A stretch of DNA of 64,000 nt from Azospirillum sp. TSH64 (GCF_003116035.1 NZ_LGQW01000015.1:392763-456762), one strand, 5' to 3'; counted from the first letter of the stretch, positions 9,688-20,896 are shown. Made by a program: numbers and translations. The notes: a model not told the origin generated them from the letters alone.

Positions 9688-11007
9688 TCACGCATAACGT
9701 GACGCCGGCCGGTCCAGCCCGAGATGGTCGCGCAGCGTGGCCCCGCTGTACTCGCGCCGGAACAGGCCGCGCCGCTGCAATTCGGGCACCACCTGCGTCA
9801 GGAAGCCATCGACGCCGCCCGGCAGATAGGTCGGCATCAGGACGAAGCCGTCGGCCGCCTGTTCCGTGACCCATCGTTCCAGCGTGTCGGCAACCGTCTT
9901 CGGCGATCCGGCGGCGACGGCGAAGGACAGGCTCTCGACATAGGCGGCGCCGACCTCGGCGACGGTGGCGCCGCGCTCCAGCGCGTCGGCGATCACCCGC
10001 TGGAAGCGCCCGCGGCTGCCGGTGATGACGTCGCGCAGGTCGGGGAAGGGGCCGTCCAGCGGATGGCGCGACAGGTCGTAATTCATGCTGCCGGACATGA
10101 AGGTCAGGCCGGCCACCGGGTCGATCAGGTCGCGCAGCTCGGCGCGGATGTCTTCGGCCTCGGCATCGCTGCGCCCGACGATCGGCATGATACCGGGCAG
10201 CACCTTGACGCTGCCGGGCGACCGCCCGTTGGCGGCGACCTGGGCCTTGAAGGCGGCGTAGGCCCGCTTGGCGCCGTCCAAATCGGGCTGCACGGTGAAG
10301 ACCAGATCGGCCTGCCGGGTGGCGATGTCCTGGAAGGTGCCGGACACGCCGGCCTGGATGACGACGGGATGGCCCTGCGGGGGCCGCTCGACGTTCAGCG
10401 GACCGCGGACGCGGAAATGGCGGCCCTCATGGTCGATGTAATGGACGCGGCGGTCGTCGGCGAAGCGGCCGGACTCCTTGTCCGGCCGGATCGCGTCCTC
10501 CTCCCAGCTGTCCCACAGCTTGCGCACCACGTCGATGAACTCGTCGGCGCGCTCATAGCGGCTGGCATGGTCGAGATGGGCGGCGCGTCCGAAATTGCGG
10601 GCCTCGCTGTCGCTGACCGAGGTGACGGCGTTCCAGGCCGCCCGCCCGCCGCTGAGATGGTCGATGGTCGCGACCATGCGGGCGACGTGATAGGGCTCGG
10701 CATAGCTGGTCGACACCGTGGCGCCCAGGCCGATCCGGTCGGTGGCGCCGGCCAGCGCCGCGATCAGCGTCAGCGGTTCGGGCCGCGCGTTGGGCCGGCG
10801 GGCGACGGTGGCCGCCACCCCGCCGCCATAGAGGTCGTCGAGGCCGAGCTTGTCGGCGACGAACAGCATGTCGAGCTTGGCGGCTTCGGCCTTCAGCGCC
10901 AACTCGCGGTAGAAGCCGAGGTCGAACGGGCGCACGGCGCCGGCGTCGGGGTGACGCCAGCCGCCGGCGTGCATCCCGGCCTCGGTGCAGAACAGAGCCA
11001 GATGCAT
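9688..11007 (-). CDS. NtaA/SnaA/DszA-family FMN-dependent monooxygenase
   Basis: Luciferase-like (LLM class) monooxygenase of 439 residues, the usual length of the NtaA/SnaA/DszA group that oxidises sulfones, sulfonates, nitrilotriacetate and related compounds with reduced FMN and O2. Diagnostic stretches are MLFVADKLGLDDLYGGG (about residue 47), GLGATVSTSYAEPYHVAR (about 93) and the group hallmark AAWNAVTSVSDSEARNFG (about 122). No flavin reductase that could supply FMNH2 is encoded in this window. It is downstream of a sulfonate-type binding protein on the same strand with a 53-base gap, so it is probably co-transcribed. A role in desulfonation or desulfurisation is inferred. Confidence 0.9.
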   Translation of the reverse strand: MHLALFCTEAGMHAGGWRHPDAGAVRPFDLGFYRELALKAEAAKLDMLFVADKLGLDDLYGGGVAATVARRPNARPEPLTLIAALAGATDRIGLGATVSTSYAEPYHVARMVATIDHLSGGRAAWNAVTSVSDSEARNFGRAAHLDHASRYERADEFIDVVRKLWDSWEEDAIRPDKESGRFADDRRVHYIDHEGRHFRVRGPLNVERPPQGHPVVIQAGVSGTFQDIATRQADLVFTVQPDLDGAKRAYAAFKAQVAANGRSPGSVKVLPGIMPIVGRSDAEAEDIRAELRDLIDPVAGLTFMSGSMNYDLSRHPLDGPFPDLRDVITGSRGRFQRVIADALERGATVAEVGAAYVESLSFAVAAGSPKTVADTLERWVTEQAADGFVLMPTYLPGGVDGFLTQVVPELQRRGLFRREYSGATLRDHLGLDRPASRYA

Positions 11008-11060
11008 CGTGGTCTCAATCGGTTTGAAAGAGGGATGAAAGGGAAGGGCGGCCGCGGGGG

Positions 11061-12101
11061 TCAGCCGGCGCGGGCCGATTGCGCCAGCAGGCCGGGGTCG
11101 AGGGCGAAGCTGCGGTCGGCATGGGCCGCCGCGGTGAAGGGCTTCTGGATCACGCCGATGCCGGTGTAGAAGTCGGCAGTGGTCTGCAGGTCGGCGACGA
11201 TGCCGTCATCCACCGCCACCGGGCGGAAACGTTCCAGCTTGAAGGCGGCGACGGCGATCTCCGGCGTCACCTTCACCAGATCGCCCCAGATGCGGGCATA
11301 CTCCGCGACATTGCCGAGCGCCCAGATGCGGGCGGCGGCGACGCGGGCGACATAGTCCTGCAACAGCGCGCGCTTCTGCGCGATGGCGACATCGGTTGCG
11401 CTGATGAAGGCGTTGTTGTTCAGCAGGCCGCGGCCATCGACCAGAACCCTGCCGGTGCCGGCCACCACCTCCTGTGCGACATAGAGCGTCCATATCGCCC
11501 AGGCATCCACGGTGCCGCTGGAAAAGGCCGATTTCGCTTCGGTCGGTTGCAGGAAGGCGAGCGTGACGTCACTCACCGACAGGCCGTTCGCCTTCAGCGC
11601 GGCGACCACCAGATAATGGCCGATTGAGCCGCGCACCGCAGTGATCGTCCGCCCCTTCAAGTCGGCAACCGTTCGGATGGGCGAGTCCTTGCGCACCAGA
11701 AGGCCAATGCAGCCGGGATCGGAGCGGGCGGCGGAGATGATCTTGGCCGGCAGCCCGTTGGACAGGGCGAAGGCATGGGCGGCGTCGCCGGCAAATCCGG
11801 CATCGATGGCGCCGGCATTCAGCGCCTCCAGCACCGGCGCCGCGGCTGGGAAATCGGCGAACTCAAGCGTGTAGGGGATGTCCTTCAACTGGCCGGACGC
11901 CTCCAGCAGCGAGCGGATGGTGGACCGCTGGTCGCCGACCTTGAGGCTGGTGCCGGCGGCGTTGGTGGCAGTGGTGGCGAAGGCCGGGCGGGACAGCAGC
12001 GGGGCTGCCAGGGCGGGAGCCAGCAGTCCGGCGGCGGCGGCTTTGCCGGCTCCGCTCAGCAGGCGGCGGCGCGACAGGGTGGGCGGACGGTGCTCGGTCA
12101 T
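11061..12101 (-). CDS. ABC transporter substrate-binding protein, sulfonate/NMT1 type
   Basis: Second SsuA-like periplasmic protein of this island, 346 residues, with a twin-arginine signal (SRRRLLSGAGKAAAAGLL) ending near residue 42 (PAFA-TT). The mature part shows the two-lobe family pattern: NAGAIDAGFAGDAAHAFALS in lobe one and SAFSSGTVDAWAIWTLYVAQ later. It has no permease or ATPase of its own beside it. It may share the ssuB/ssuC-like pair at 7876-9458 or the truncated system at 1-1312. It sits between the ferredoxin and monooxygenase genes on the same strand. Confidence 0.9.
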   Translation of the reverse strand: MTEHRPPTLSRRRLLSGAGKAAAAGLLAPALAAPLLSRPAFATTATNAAGTSLKVGDQRSTIRSLLEASGQLKDIPYTLEFADFPAAAPVLEALNAGAIDAGFAGDAAHAFALSNGLPAKIISAARSDPGCIGLLVRKDSPIRTVADLKGRTITAVRGSIGHYLVVAALKANGLSVSDVTLAFLQPTEAKSAFSSGTVDAWAIWTLYVAQEVVAGTGRVLVDGRGLLNNNAFISATDVAIAQKRALLQDYVARVAAARIWALGNVAEYARIWGDLVKVTPEIAVAAFKLERFRPVAVDDGIVADLQTTADFYTGIGVIQKPFTAAAHADRSFALDPGLLAQSARAG

Positions 12102-12137
12102 CTTTGAAAATCCAGTTCGGGGAAGGCAGCGGCGGAA

Positions 12138-12485
12138 TCAGGACAGGGCGCGGGCGCGGGCGAAGATCTGGTCCATCCGCCAATGTTCGTTGGCATAGCG
12201 CGGGTCGCCGGCCCATTCGTCCCAGCCGGAGTCGCGGCGGTAGCTGCCGCGCTGGCCGGAGCGCTCGACCTCTTCGGCGCTCACCGCGGCCGGCGTCTCG
12301 CAGTCGGGATCGACATAGAGCGCGTCGGGCTGGCAGTAGAGTTCGCACAGGAAGCAGGTCTGGCAGTCCTGTTGCCGGGCGATCACCGGCGGCCCGCCGC
12401 GGACGGCGTCGAAGACGTTGGTCGGGCAGACGCGGACGCAGACCTGGCATCCGGTGCAGCGTTCGGCGATGACGAGGCTGATCAT
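12138..12485 (-). CDS. Dicluster 4Fe-4S ferredoxin
   Basis: Ferredoxin of 115 residues with two [4Fe-4S] motifs: CTGCQVCVRVCP (residues 10-21) and CQTCFLCELYCQP (about 41-53). A cysteine-free C-terminal tail of about 60 residues (RRDSGWDEWAGDPRYANEHW) probably binds a partner. The start ATG overlaps the stop of the flavoprotein gene by four bases, so the two are made together and probably form one complex, in the way AprB accompanies AprA or a fumarate reductase iron-sulfur subunit accompanies its flavoprotein. It is expected to pass electrons to or from the flavoprotein. Confidence 0.92.
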   Translation of the reverse strand: MISLVIAERCTGCQVCVRVCPTNVFDAVRGGPPVIARQQDCQTCFLCELYCQPDALYVDPDCETPAAVSAEEVERSGQRGSYRRDSGWDEWAGDPRYANEHWRMDQIFARARALS

Positions 12486-14161
12486 GCGGCACCTGCCTGG
12501 GGTGTGGCGGGATTGTCGAGCGGCTGGGGGGCCGGGCCCTCGAAGCGGGACCACAGCCGGTCCAGCCCGCCGACGGTCAGGCGCCGGGCCAGAGCCGGGT
12601 GGCTGGCCGGGGCATCGACGCGCAGATGCATTCCGCGGCTTTCCGGCCGGACGAGCGCGGCGCGGGTGCACCAGCGGGCGACGGCGGTCAGGGCGGCGCT
12701 CTCGCGCGCCTGCACCGTTTCCCCCGCCGTGGCCGCCCCTTCGCCGTCCAGATGGTCGCGCAGGTCGCTCCACACCCCGTCCAGCCGCGACAGCGAGCGG
12801 GCCAGCGCCGGGCCGCGGCGGAAGATGGTCTTGTCGTAGGGCAGCATCTCGGCCTGGACGGCGGCGGTGACGGCGCGCGGATCGACCGAAGCGGCATGGC
12901 GCGCCGGGCGCAGTCCGGCCTGTCCCAGCGGACGGGCGGGGGTGTCGGCGCGCCGGCCCTGGCGGGCCGCCCGCGCCGCGGCGGCGCGTCCGGCGATCAC
13001 CCCCGACGACAGCGCCCAGGCGGCCAGGATGGCGCCGCCGCCCGACACCGCCCCCGCCACCGGCTCGCGCGTCGCGGCATCGCCGACGACGAACAGCCCG
13101 TCGGCGGCGGTGCCGCAGTCGTCATCCGCCAGCCGGATGCCGCCGGATCCGCGGATGGTGCCCTCCGGCCGCAGCAGGACGGGAAAGCGCCGGGTGAAGG
13201 GATCGATGCCGCCACCACTGCGGTCGAAGGGCAGCATCATGTTGGGCTGCACCCGGCGCAGCCGCTCGCGGATGTCCGCCGGCATGCGGTGCAGGTTGCA
13301 CAGCACCGGCCCCTCCAGCATGGCGCGGGCCAGCGTCCGGGTGGTGTCGCCGGGCGGCACGGCGATCTCCCGCCCCTCCGCGTCGTAATAGGTGGCAAAG
13401 GCGAAGGACATCGACCGGGTCATGGTCGAATGGGCCGGCGCCACCGTGTGGTAGGTGGAGAACTCCATGCCGGAGAAATCCACACCGGCCTCCGCCGCCA
13501 TCAAATGGCCGTCGCCGGTGTTGGTGTGGCTGCCGAGAAGCCGCGACTTGAAGGCGCAGCCGCCGGTCGCCAGGATCACCGCCCCGGCCCGCACGGTCCA
13601 GGCTTCGCCCCGCTGCCGGCGCAGGCCGCGTGCGCCGACGATGCCGCCGCCGGACTCGGCCAGCAGCTCCAGCGCCGGACTCTGGTCGAGGATGCGAACG
13701 CCGAGCCTGTGGATCTTTCGGCGCATCGCCCGCAGATATTCCGGCCCGCGCAGGCCGCGATACTGCACCGTTCCGGTTTCGTCGGTGGAGAAGTCGTAGA
13801 CATCGGCGATGGTCGGCAGGGTGGTCCAGGTGATGTCGAGAATCCGCTCCATCCAGGCCGGGTCGGCGATGCCGCCGGCAATCGCCATGCGCTGGCGGAT
13901 CGCCTCGGCCCGCGCCTCTGGATCGGGAGGCACCCACCAGTGGCCGGGACCCGAGGTGGCGGCGACGCCGCTGGCGCCGCAATAGCCCTTGTCGGCCAGC
14001 ACCACCCTGGCCCCGGCCTGTGCCGCTGCCAGCGCAGCCCAGGTTCCAGACAGGCCGCCGCCGATCACCAGCACGTCGGCGGCGATGGCCGGCAACTCCG
14101 CGATGGGCACGGCCGGCAACCCAGCGGTCGGCGGAGCGGTCGATATCCGGGTGTTCGGCAT
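12482..14161 (-). CDS. FAD-dependent oxidoreductase, fumarate reductase/AprA-like flavoprotein subunit
   Basis: Flavoprotein of 559 residues of the succinate dehydrogenase/fumarate reductase/AprA fold. The FAD-binding Rossmann motif VLVIGGGLSGTWAALAAAQA starts near residue 30, SGVAATSGPGHWW follows in place of the histidyl-FAD loop, and VILATGGCAFKS (about 195) plus FVVGDAATREPVAGAVSGGG (about 365) are the later FAD contacts. The C-terminal helical domain (about 430-559) is like that of fumarate reductases. ATG at 14161 has GGAG about ten bases upstream. It is the first gene of operon 14161-9688 and overlaps its ferredoxin. Given the sulfonate-type neighbours, a redox step on a sulfur compound is likely but unproven. 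Confidence 0.85.
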   Translation of the reverse strand: MPNTRISTAPPTAGLPAVPIAELPAIAADVLVIGGGLSGTWAALAAAQAGARVVLADKGYCGASGVAATSGPGHWWVPPDPEARAEAIRQRMAIAGGIADPAWMERILDITWTTLPTIADVYDFSTDETGTVQYRGLRGPEYLRAMRRKIHRLGVRILDQSPALELLAESGGGIVGARGLRRQRGEAWTVRAGAVILATGGCAFKSRLLGSHTNTGDGHLMAAEAGVDFSGMEFSTYHTVAPAHSTMTRSMSFAFATYYDAEGREIAVPPGDTTRTLARAMLEGPVLCNLHRMPADIRERLRRVQPNMMLPFDRSGGGIDPFTRRFPVLLRPEGTIRGSGGIRLADDDCGTAADGLFVVGDAATREPVAGAVSGGGAILAAWALSSGVIAGRAAAARAARQGRRADTPARPLGQAGLRPARHAASVDPRAVTAAVQAEMLPYDKTIFRRGPALARSLSRLDGVWSDLRDHLDGEGAATAGETVQARESAALTAVARWCTRAALVRPESRGMHLRVDAPASHPALARRLTVGGLDRLWSRFEGPAPQPLDNPATPQAGAA

Positions 14162-14455
14162 TTCTGTGAAACTCCGCCGCTTCGATGCATCTGTGTGTTG
14201 TTTCTTACAATACCGCGGCGGCATCCCGTCAATTTTGGAATGCTCATGATTTCGTTGAGTTTTTCAAATGAGTCGGATGCCGAAGGCCCTGGCGGGATCA
14301 ATAATAACAAAAGAAAAACGTATAACAAAAACATAAATCACTATCTTTACAGTAGGAATAAACAGTGATTAAGCTCTGTCCCTACGGTGAATGTGGGGCG
14401 CCGCACATGACCCCCAGCGAGGCCCGAACGGGGCCCAAACCAGGAGACACCAGGC
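14162..14455. promoter_or_regulatory. Divergent AT-rich promoter region between flavoprotein and groES
   Basis: This 294-base gap must carry the promoters of the minus-strand flavoprotein operon and of plus-strand groES. An AT-rich island spans about 14225-14375 with TATAAC and AATAATAAC runs. It contains an exact dyad: AATCACT (14336-14342) and AGTGATT (14364-14370), a possible operator. No CIRCE element (TTAGCACTC-N9-GAGTGCTAA) is present, so HrcA control is not supported. The groES ribosome site AGGAG sits nine bases before its ATG. Confidence 0.5.
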
Positions 14456-14749
14456 ATGCCGTTCCGTCCGTTGCACGACCGCGTCGTCGTCCGCCGTGTG
14501 GCGCAGGAGGAAAAGTCGAAGGGCGGGATCATCATCCCCGACACCGCCAAGGAGAAGCCGCAGGAGGCCGAGGTGATCGCCGTTGGTCCCGGCGTGCGCG
14601 ACGACCAGGGCCGCATCCACCCGCTCGACGTGAAAATCGGCGACCGTGTGGTCTTCGGCAAATGGTCCGGCACCGAGATCAAGGTGCAGGGCGAGGATCT
14701 GCTGGTCATCAAGGAATCCGACATCGTCGGCGTGGTCGAGCCCGCCTGA
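14456..14749 (+). CDS. groES: Co-chaperonin GroES
   Basis: GroES of 97 residues. The N-terminus [13 protein letters not shown], the mobile-loop region [20 protein letters not shown] (residues 17-36) and the ending [11 protein letters not shown] are all standard. It caps the GroEL ring to fold proteins in the cytoplasm. It is 75 bases ahead of groEL in the same transcript. This appears to be an accessory copy because it lies in a transport/catabolic region; whether the main copy is elsewhere cannot be seen here. Confidence 0.98.
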   Translation: MPFRPLHDRVVVRRVAQEEKSKGGIIIPDTAKEKPQEAEVIAVGPGVRDDQGRIHPLDVKIGDRVVFGKWSGTEIKVQGEDLLVIKESDIVGVVEPA

Positions 14750-14761
14750 CGCCCCGCCTGA

Positions 14762-16456
<1,695 letters not shown>

Positions 16457-16543
16457 TCGCGACCGTCCGGGTGCCGGCGGGCGCTGCGACCATTGTCCTT
16501 CCGGCGCAGCACCCCGCTGGTGTCCCGTCCTCCCGTGCCTGAA

Positions 16544-16596
16544 GCCGCCGCCCGTCAGCGGGTCCACGCCCCGATTTCGGGCGGCGGCCCTTTTTT
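16544..16596 (+). terminator. Intrinsic terminator of groESL
   Basis: Perfect 11-base stem GCCGCCGCCCG (16544-16554) and CGGGCGGCGGC (16578-16588) followed by CCTTTTTT. It is a rho-independent terminator by form, 88 bases after the groEL stop. It ends only 34 bases before the next start codon. Confidence 0.85.
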
Positions 16597-16630
16597 GAAT
16601 TCGTTCCGAAAGCCTTTTGGAGACGATGCC

Positions 16631-17818
16631 ATGCCCCAGCCCGCGCTTTCCCGACGTTCCGTGCTGTTCCACACCCTGGCCGGGACCATGGCGCTCGCCT
16701 GCATCGCGGTGTCCGCCGGGCCGGCAACTGCGGCGGCGGCGGCGGGCGAGCCGCTGTGGTTCGGGGTCAGCGGGCCGCTGACCGGTCCCAGCGCGCAGTA
16801 TGGCGCGCAGTGGAAGAAGGGCTTCGACCTGGCGCTCGACCAGATCAACGCCGCCGGCGGGGTGAAGGGCCGTCCGTTGCGCTACGTGTTCGAGGACAGC
16901 CAGAACGATCCGCGCCAGTCCATCGCCATCGCCCAGAAATTCGTCTCCGATCCGAAGATCCTGATCGAGCTTGGCGACTTCTCCAGCCCGGCGTCGATGG
17001 CGGCTTCGCCGATCTACCAGCGGGCCGGGCTGGTGCAGTTCGGCTTCACCAACTCGCACCCCGACTTCACCAAGGGCGGCGATTTCGTCTGGAGCAATTC
17101 CATCAGCCAGGCGGAGGAGCAGCCGAACGTCGCCGACTTCGCCGTCACCTCGCTGAAGCTCAAGCGGCTGGCGGTGCTGCACCTCAACACCGACTGGGGC
17201 CGCACCAGCAAGGACATCTTCGTCAAGGCCGCCAAGGAGCGCGGGGCGGAGGTCGTCGCCACCGAAGGCTATCTGCCCGACGAGAAGGACTTCCGCTCCA
17301 CCCTGGTGCGGGTGCGGGAGGCCAATCCCGACGGCATCGTCCTGATCTCCTACTATGCCGACGGGGCGGCCATCGCCCGGCAGCTGAAGCCGGTCGGTCT
17401 CAACCAGCCGGTGGTCGCCGTCGGCTCGGTCTATTCCCCGAAATTCCTGGAGTTGGGCGGAGAGGCGGTCAACGGCGTCCACACCCGCGCCAACTTCTTT
17501 CCAGCGGAACCTCGTCCGGAGGTGCAGGGCTTCGTCGCCGCCTACCGTGCGAAGTACCAGGAGGAGCCGGACGCTTTTTCCGCTTACGCCTATGACGCGG
17601 TGCTGGTGGCGCAGCGGGTGATCGAGGCCGGCGGCACCGACCGTACCGCGATCCGCGACGCCTTCCCCCGCGTGAAGGACATCCCCAGCGTCATCTTCGG
17701 CAAAGCGACTTTCGATCCCGAGACGCGCCGCGTGTCCGGCGTGCGCAACGTCAAGCTGGTGGTCAAGGACGGCGCCTTCGCCCTGTGGGACGGCAGCATC
17801 CCCGCCGCCACCAACTGA
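16631..17818 (+). CDS. Branched-chain-amino-acid-type (HAAT) ABC substrate-binding protein, copy 1
   Basis: Periplasmic binding protein of 395 residues of the LivJ/LivK-like family. A signal peptide covers about residues 1-38 (SRRSVLFHTLAGTMALACIA, cleavage near ATAAAAA). The mature protein begins [20 protein letters not shown]. Lobe motifs [16 protein letters not shown] and [12 protein letters not shown] recur in the following gene. ATG at 16631 has TTTTGGAG eight bases upstream; longer in-frame starts would cross the groEL terminator. It is the first of two tandem paralogues feeding the fused permease downstream. Ligand unknown; amino acids, amides or aromatic acids are all possible in this family. 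Confidence 0.93.
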   Translation: MPQPALSRRSVLFHTLAGTMALACIAVSAGPATAAAAAGEPLWFGVSGPLTGPSAQYGAQWKKGFDLALDQINAAGGVKGRPLRYVFEDSQNDPRQSIAIAQKFVSDPKILIELGDFSSPASMAASPIYQRAGLVQFGFTNSHPDFTKGGDFVWSNSISQAEEQPNVADFAVTSLKLKRLAVLHLNTDWGRTSKDIFVKAAKERGAEVVATEGYLPDEKDFRSTLVRVREANPDGIVLISYYADGAAIARQLKPVGLNQPVVAVGSVYSPKFLELGGEAVNGVHTRANFFPAEPRPEVQGFVAAYRAKYQEEPDAFSAYAYDAVLVAQRVIEAGGTDRTAIRDAFPRVKDIPSVIFGKATFDPETRRVSGVRNVKLVVKDGAFALWDGSIPAATN

Positions 17819-17848
17819 TCCGAATTTTGCAGTTTGAAAGCGATTCCG

Positions 17849-19030
17849 ATGCTCGATCTGATCCTCCGGTCCACCGCGCTCGCCGCCGGCACCCTGTCGC
17901 TGCTGGCGGCACTCGGCGTCGTCCAGCCGGCCTTCTCGCAGCCCGCCGATCCGGCGAAGGAGCCGGTTGTGCTCGGCGTCAGCGGGCCGTTGACCGGCCA
18001 GTATGCGCAGTATGGCGCGCAGTGGCAGCGCGGCTTCGATCTGGCGCTGGAGCAGGTGAATGCCGGCGGCGGCATCCAGGGCCGTCCGCTGCGCGTCCAG
18101 TTCGAGGACAGTCAGAGCGATCCCAAGCAGACCGTCGCCATCGCCCGCAAATTCGTCGCCGACAGCCGGATCGTCGCCGAGCTGGGCGACTTCACCAGTG
18201 CGGCGTCGATGGCGGCCTCGCCGATCTACCAGACTGGCGGGCTGGTGCAGTTCGGCTTCACCAATTCGCACCCGGATTTCACCAAGGGTGGCGATTTCGT
18301 CTGGAGCAACGCGCTCAACCAGGCGGAGGAGATGCCGGTCCTGGCCGATTACGCGGTGACGGCGCTGGGTCTGAAGCGCGTCGCCCTGCTGTTCATCAAC
18401 AACGACTGGGGCCGCACCAGCAAGGACCTGTTCGCCAAGGCGGCCAAGGAGCGCGGCGCCGAGGTGGTCGGTGCCGAAGGCTATCTGGCCGATGAGAAGG
18501 ATTTCCGCTCCGCCCTGGTCCGGGTGCGCGACACCAAGCCGGACGGCATCGTGCTGGTCTCCTATTATGCCGACGGCGCCCAGATCACCCGCCAGCTGCG
18601 CGAGGCCGGGCTGACCCAGCCGGTGGTAGCATCCGGGTCGGTCTATTCGCCGAAATTCCTGGAGCTTGGCGGGTCGGCGGTCGAAGGCGTCCACACCACC
18701 ACCCCCTTCTTCCCCGGCGACCCGCGGCCGGAGGTCCAGACCTTCGTCAAGGCCTACACCGGCAAATACGGTGTCGAGCCGGATGCCTATTCCAGCCGCG
18801 CCTACGACGCGCTTCTGCTGCTGGCGACGGTGATCCAGCAGAGCGGCACCGACCGCACCGCCGTCCGCGACGGGCTCGCAACCGTCAAGGATGCGCCGAG
18901 CGTCGTCTACGGCACCGTCCGCTTCGATCCGCAGACCCGCCGCGTCGACAAGCCGCTGAGCACGCGCCTCGTCGTGCAGAACGGCGGCTTCGCCCTGTGG
19001 GAGCAGCCGGCCGTCAAGGCTGCGAACTGA
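17849..19030 (+). CDS. HAAT-family ABC substrate-binding protein, copy 2 (tandem paralogue)
   Basis: Binding protein of 393 residues that can be aligned with the previous gene almost end to end: [48 protein letters not shown] and [13 protein letters not shown] are shared or nearly so. A Sec-type signal spans about residues 1-31 (ending PAFSQ). ATG at 17849 is used; an in-frame TTG at 17834 would add five residues. The pair probably arose by tandem duplication and may give one transporter two ligand ranges. Confidence 0.93.
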   Translation: MLDLILRSTALAAGTLSLLAALGVVQPAFSQPADPAKEPVVLGVSGPLTGQYAQYGAQWQRGFDLALEQVNAGGGIQGRPLRVQFEDSQSDPKQTVAIARKFVADSRIVAELGDFTSAASMAASPIYQTGGLVQFGFTNSHPDFTKGGDFVWSNALNQAEEMPVLADYAVTALGLKRVALLFINNDWGRTSKDLFAKAAKERGAEVVGAEGYLADEKDFRSALVRVRDTKPDGIVLVSYYADGAQITRQLREAGLTQPVVASGSVYSPKFLELGGSAVEGVHTTTPFFPGDPRPEVQTFVKAYTGKYGVEPDAYSSRAYDALLLLATVIQQSGTDRTAVRDGLATVKDAPSVVYGTVRFDPQTRRVDKPLSTRLVVQNGGFALWEQPAVKAAN

Positions 19031-19050
19031 CGCCGGAAGGACCGACCATC

Positions 19051-20889
19051 GTGTTTCCCACCACTCTCGGCCCGTGGCTCGACTACACCATCAACGGGCT
19101 GGTCATCGGCAACATCTATGCGCTGCTGGCGGTCGGTCTGGCGCTGATCTTCGGCGTCTCGCACCTGATCAACTTCGCCCATGGCTCGGTCTACATGGTC
19201 GGTGCCTATATCGGCTGGCTGTGCGTGACCAAGCTGGCCCTGCCGCTGCCGGTGACCTTCGTTGCGGTGGCCGCCGGCTGCGGGCTGCTGGGGGCGGTCA
19301 TCGAGCGGGTGGGCCTGCGTCCGCTGCGCAACGCCCCGCGCATCGCCCCGCTGCTCGCCACCATCGGCCTGTCGGTGGTGCTCGACCAGTCGGCGCAGCT
19401 GCTGTTCAGCCCCGACCCGCGCGCCCTGCCGACCCAGCTGCCGACATGGCGCATCGCCATCGGCGGCGGCAGCATCGGCGCGCTCGACCTGCTGATCGCC
19501 GGGGTCGGCATCGGCAGCGCCGCCCTGCTCTACGGCTTCCTGCGCTTCACCAAGCTGGGCTGGGCGGTGCGGGCGACGGCGCTCGACCGCGACGCGGCGC
19601 AGCAGTGCGGCGTCGATGTCGACAAGGTGAACCGCACGGTGTTCGCCATCGCCTCGGCGTTGGGCGGGGTCAGCGGCCTGCTGGTCGGCATGTATTACAA
19701 CACCATCGACCCCAACATGGGCTTTCAGGCCGGGCTGAAGGGCATCGTCGCCCAGCTGATCGGCGGCGTCGGCAACGTGCCGGGCGCCATCGCCGGCAGC
19801 CTGCTGCTGGGCTTGATCGAGAGCTACGGCATCGCCCTGTTCGGCACCAGCTACCGCAACCTGTTCGCCTTCGTGGCGCTGATCCTGATCCTGGTGCTGC
19901 GGCCCAACGGCCTGTTCGCCCGGGCCCGCCGCCTGCCGCCGGAGCCGCTGACCGGCACCTTCATCGCCCCCAGCCGGCCGCTGGTCCTGCCGAAATGGGC
20001 GGTGTGGGCGCTGGCCGCCGCCGCACTCGCCCTGCCGCTGGTCGTGCAGCAGCCCTATCTGTTGCAGACGCTGGGCAATGCCTGGCTCTACGCCCTGCTG
20101 GCGCTCAGCCTGACGCTGGTCGCCGGCACGGTCGGGCAGGTGTCGCTCGGCCATGCCGGGCTGCTCGCCATCGGCGCCTATGCCTCCTCGCTGCTGGCGC
20201 TCGATGCCGGGGTGCCGGTGCTGCTGGCGGTGCCGCTGGCCGGGCTGGTGGCGGCGGCGCTGGGCACCGCGCTGGTCTATCCCTCCTTCCGGCTGCGCGG
20301 CCATTACGTCTCCATCGCCACGCTGGCGGTGGGGGAGATCGTGACGCTGGTCATCCTCAACTGGGAAAGCCTGACCCGCGGCCCGATCGGCGTCACCGGC
20401 ATCCCGCCGCTGTCGGTGGCCGGCAAGCCGCTGGTCAGCGGACAATGGGTCTATTGGGTGCCGCTGGCGGTCCTGCTGGCCTTCGCCGCCCTGCAATCCC
20501 GCCTGCTGAACTCCCATCTCGGCCGCACGCTGCGGGCGATCCGCGAGGACGACGTGGCGGCGCGCTCCTACGGCGTCGATCTCAACCGCTACAAGGGGCT
20601 GGCCTTCGCGGTGGCGGGATTCATCGCCGGGGTGGGCGGCGCGCTGATGGCGCATTTCTACTCCTACATCAACCACGAGACCTTCCCGGCGCCGGTGTCG
20701 ATGCTGGCGCTGACCATGGTCATCCTCGGCGGGCTCGGCAATGTCGCCGGGGCCGTGCTGGGAGCCGCGGTGCTGGTCGGGCTGCCGGAGCTGTTCCGCG
20801 CCGCGGCCGAATACCGCATGCTGATCTACGGCGTCGTCCTGCTGCTGCTGATCCGCTTCCGCCCGCAGGGCCTTCTGGGAACGGTGTGA
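19051..20889 (+). CDS. Fused LivH-LivM branched-chain-type ABC permease
   Basis: Single polypeptide of 612 residues joining both inner-membrane permeases of an HAAT importer. Residues about 1-300 are LivH-like ([19 protein letters not shown]), and about 325-612 are LivM-like ([19 protein letters not shown]), separated by a proline-rich linker ([18 protein letters not shown]). Such fusions are known, but most systems use two genes, as do the other two complete HAAT systems in this window. GTG at 19051 is chosen because GGAAGG lies about ten bases before it. It is followed by LivG- and LivF-type ATPases. Confidence 0.94.
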   Translation: MFPTTLGPWLDYTINGLVIGNIYALLAVGLALIFGVSHLINFAHGSVYMVGAYIGWLCVTKLALPLPVTFVAVAAGCGLLGAVIERVGLRPLRNAPRIAPLLATIGLSVVLDQSAQLLFSPDPRALPTQLPTWRIAIGGGSIGALDLLIAGVGIGSAALLYGFLRFTKLGWAVRATALDRDAAQQCGVDVDKVNRTVFAIASALGGVSGLLVGMYYNTIDPNMGFQAGLKGIVAQLIGGVGNVPGAIAGSLLLGLIESYGIALFGTSYRNLFAFVALILILVLRPNGLFARARRLPPEPLTGTFIAPSRPLVLPKWAVWALAAAALALPLVVQQPYLLQTLGNAWLYALLALSLTLVAGTVGQVSLGHAGLLAIGAYASSLLALDAGVPVLLAVPLAGLVAAALGTALVYPSFRLRGHYVSIATLAVGEIVTLVILNWESLTRGPIGVTGIPPLSVAGKPLVSGQWVYWVPLAVLLAFAALQSRLLNSHLGRTLRAIREDDVAARSYGVDLNRYKGLAFAVAGFIAGVGGALMAHFYSYINHETFPAPVSMLALTMVILGGLGNVAGAVLGAAVLVGLPELFRAAAEYRMLIYGVVLLLLIRFRPQGLLGTV

Positions 20890-20896
20890 GGACGCC

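Noticed and set aside
14162..14455. CIRCE heat-shock operator upstream of groES
   Set aside because: No TTAGCACTC-N9-GAGTGCTAA or near match is present.
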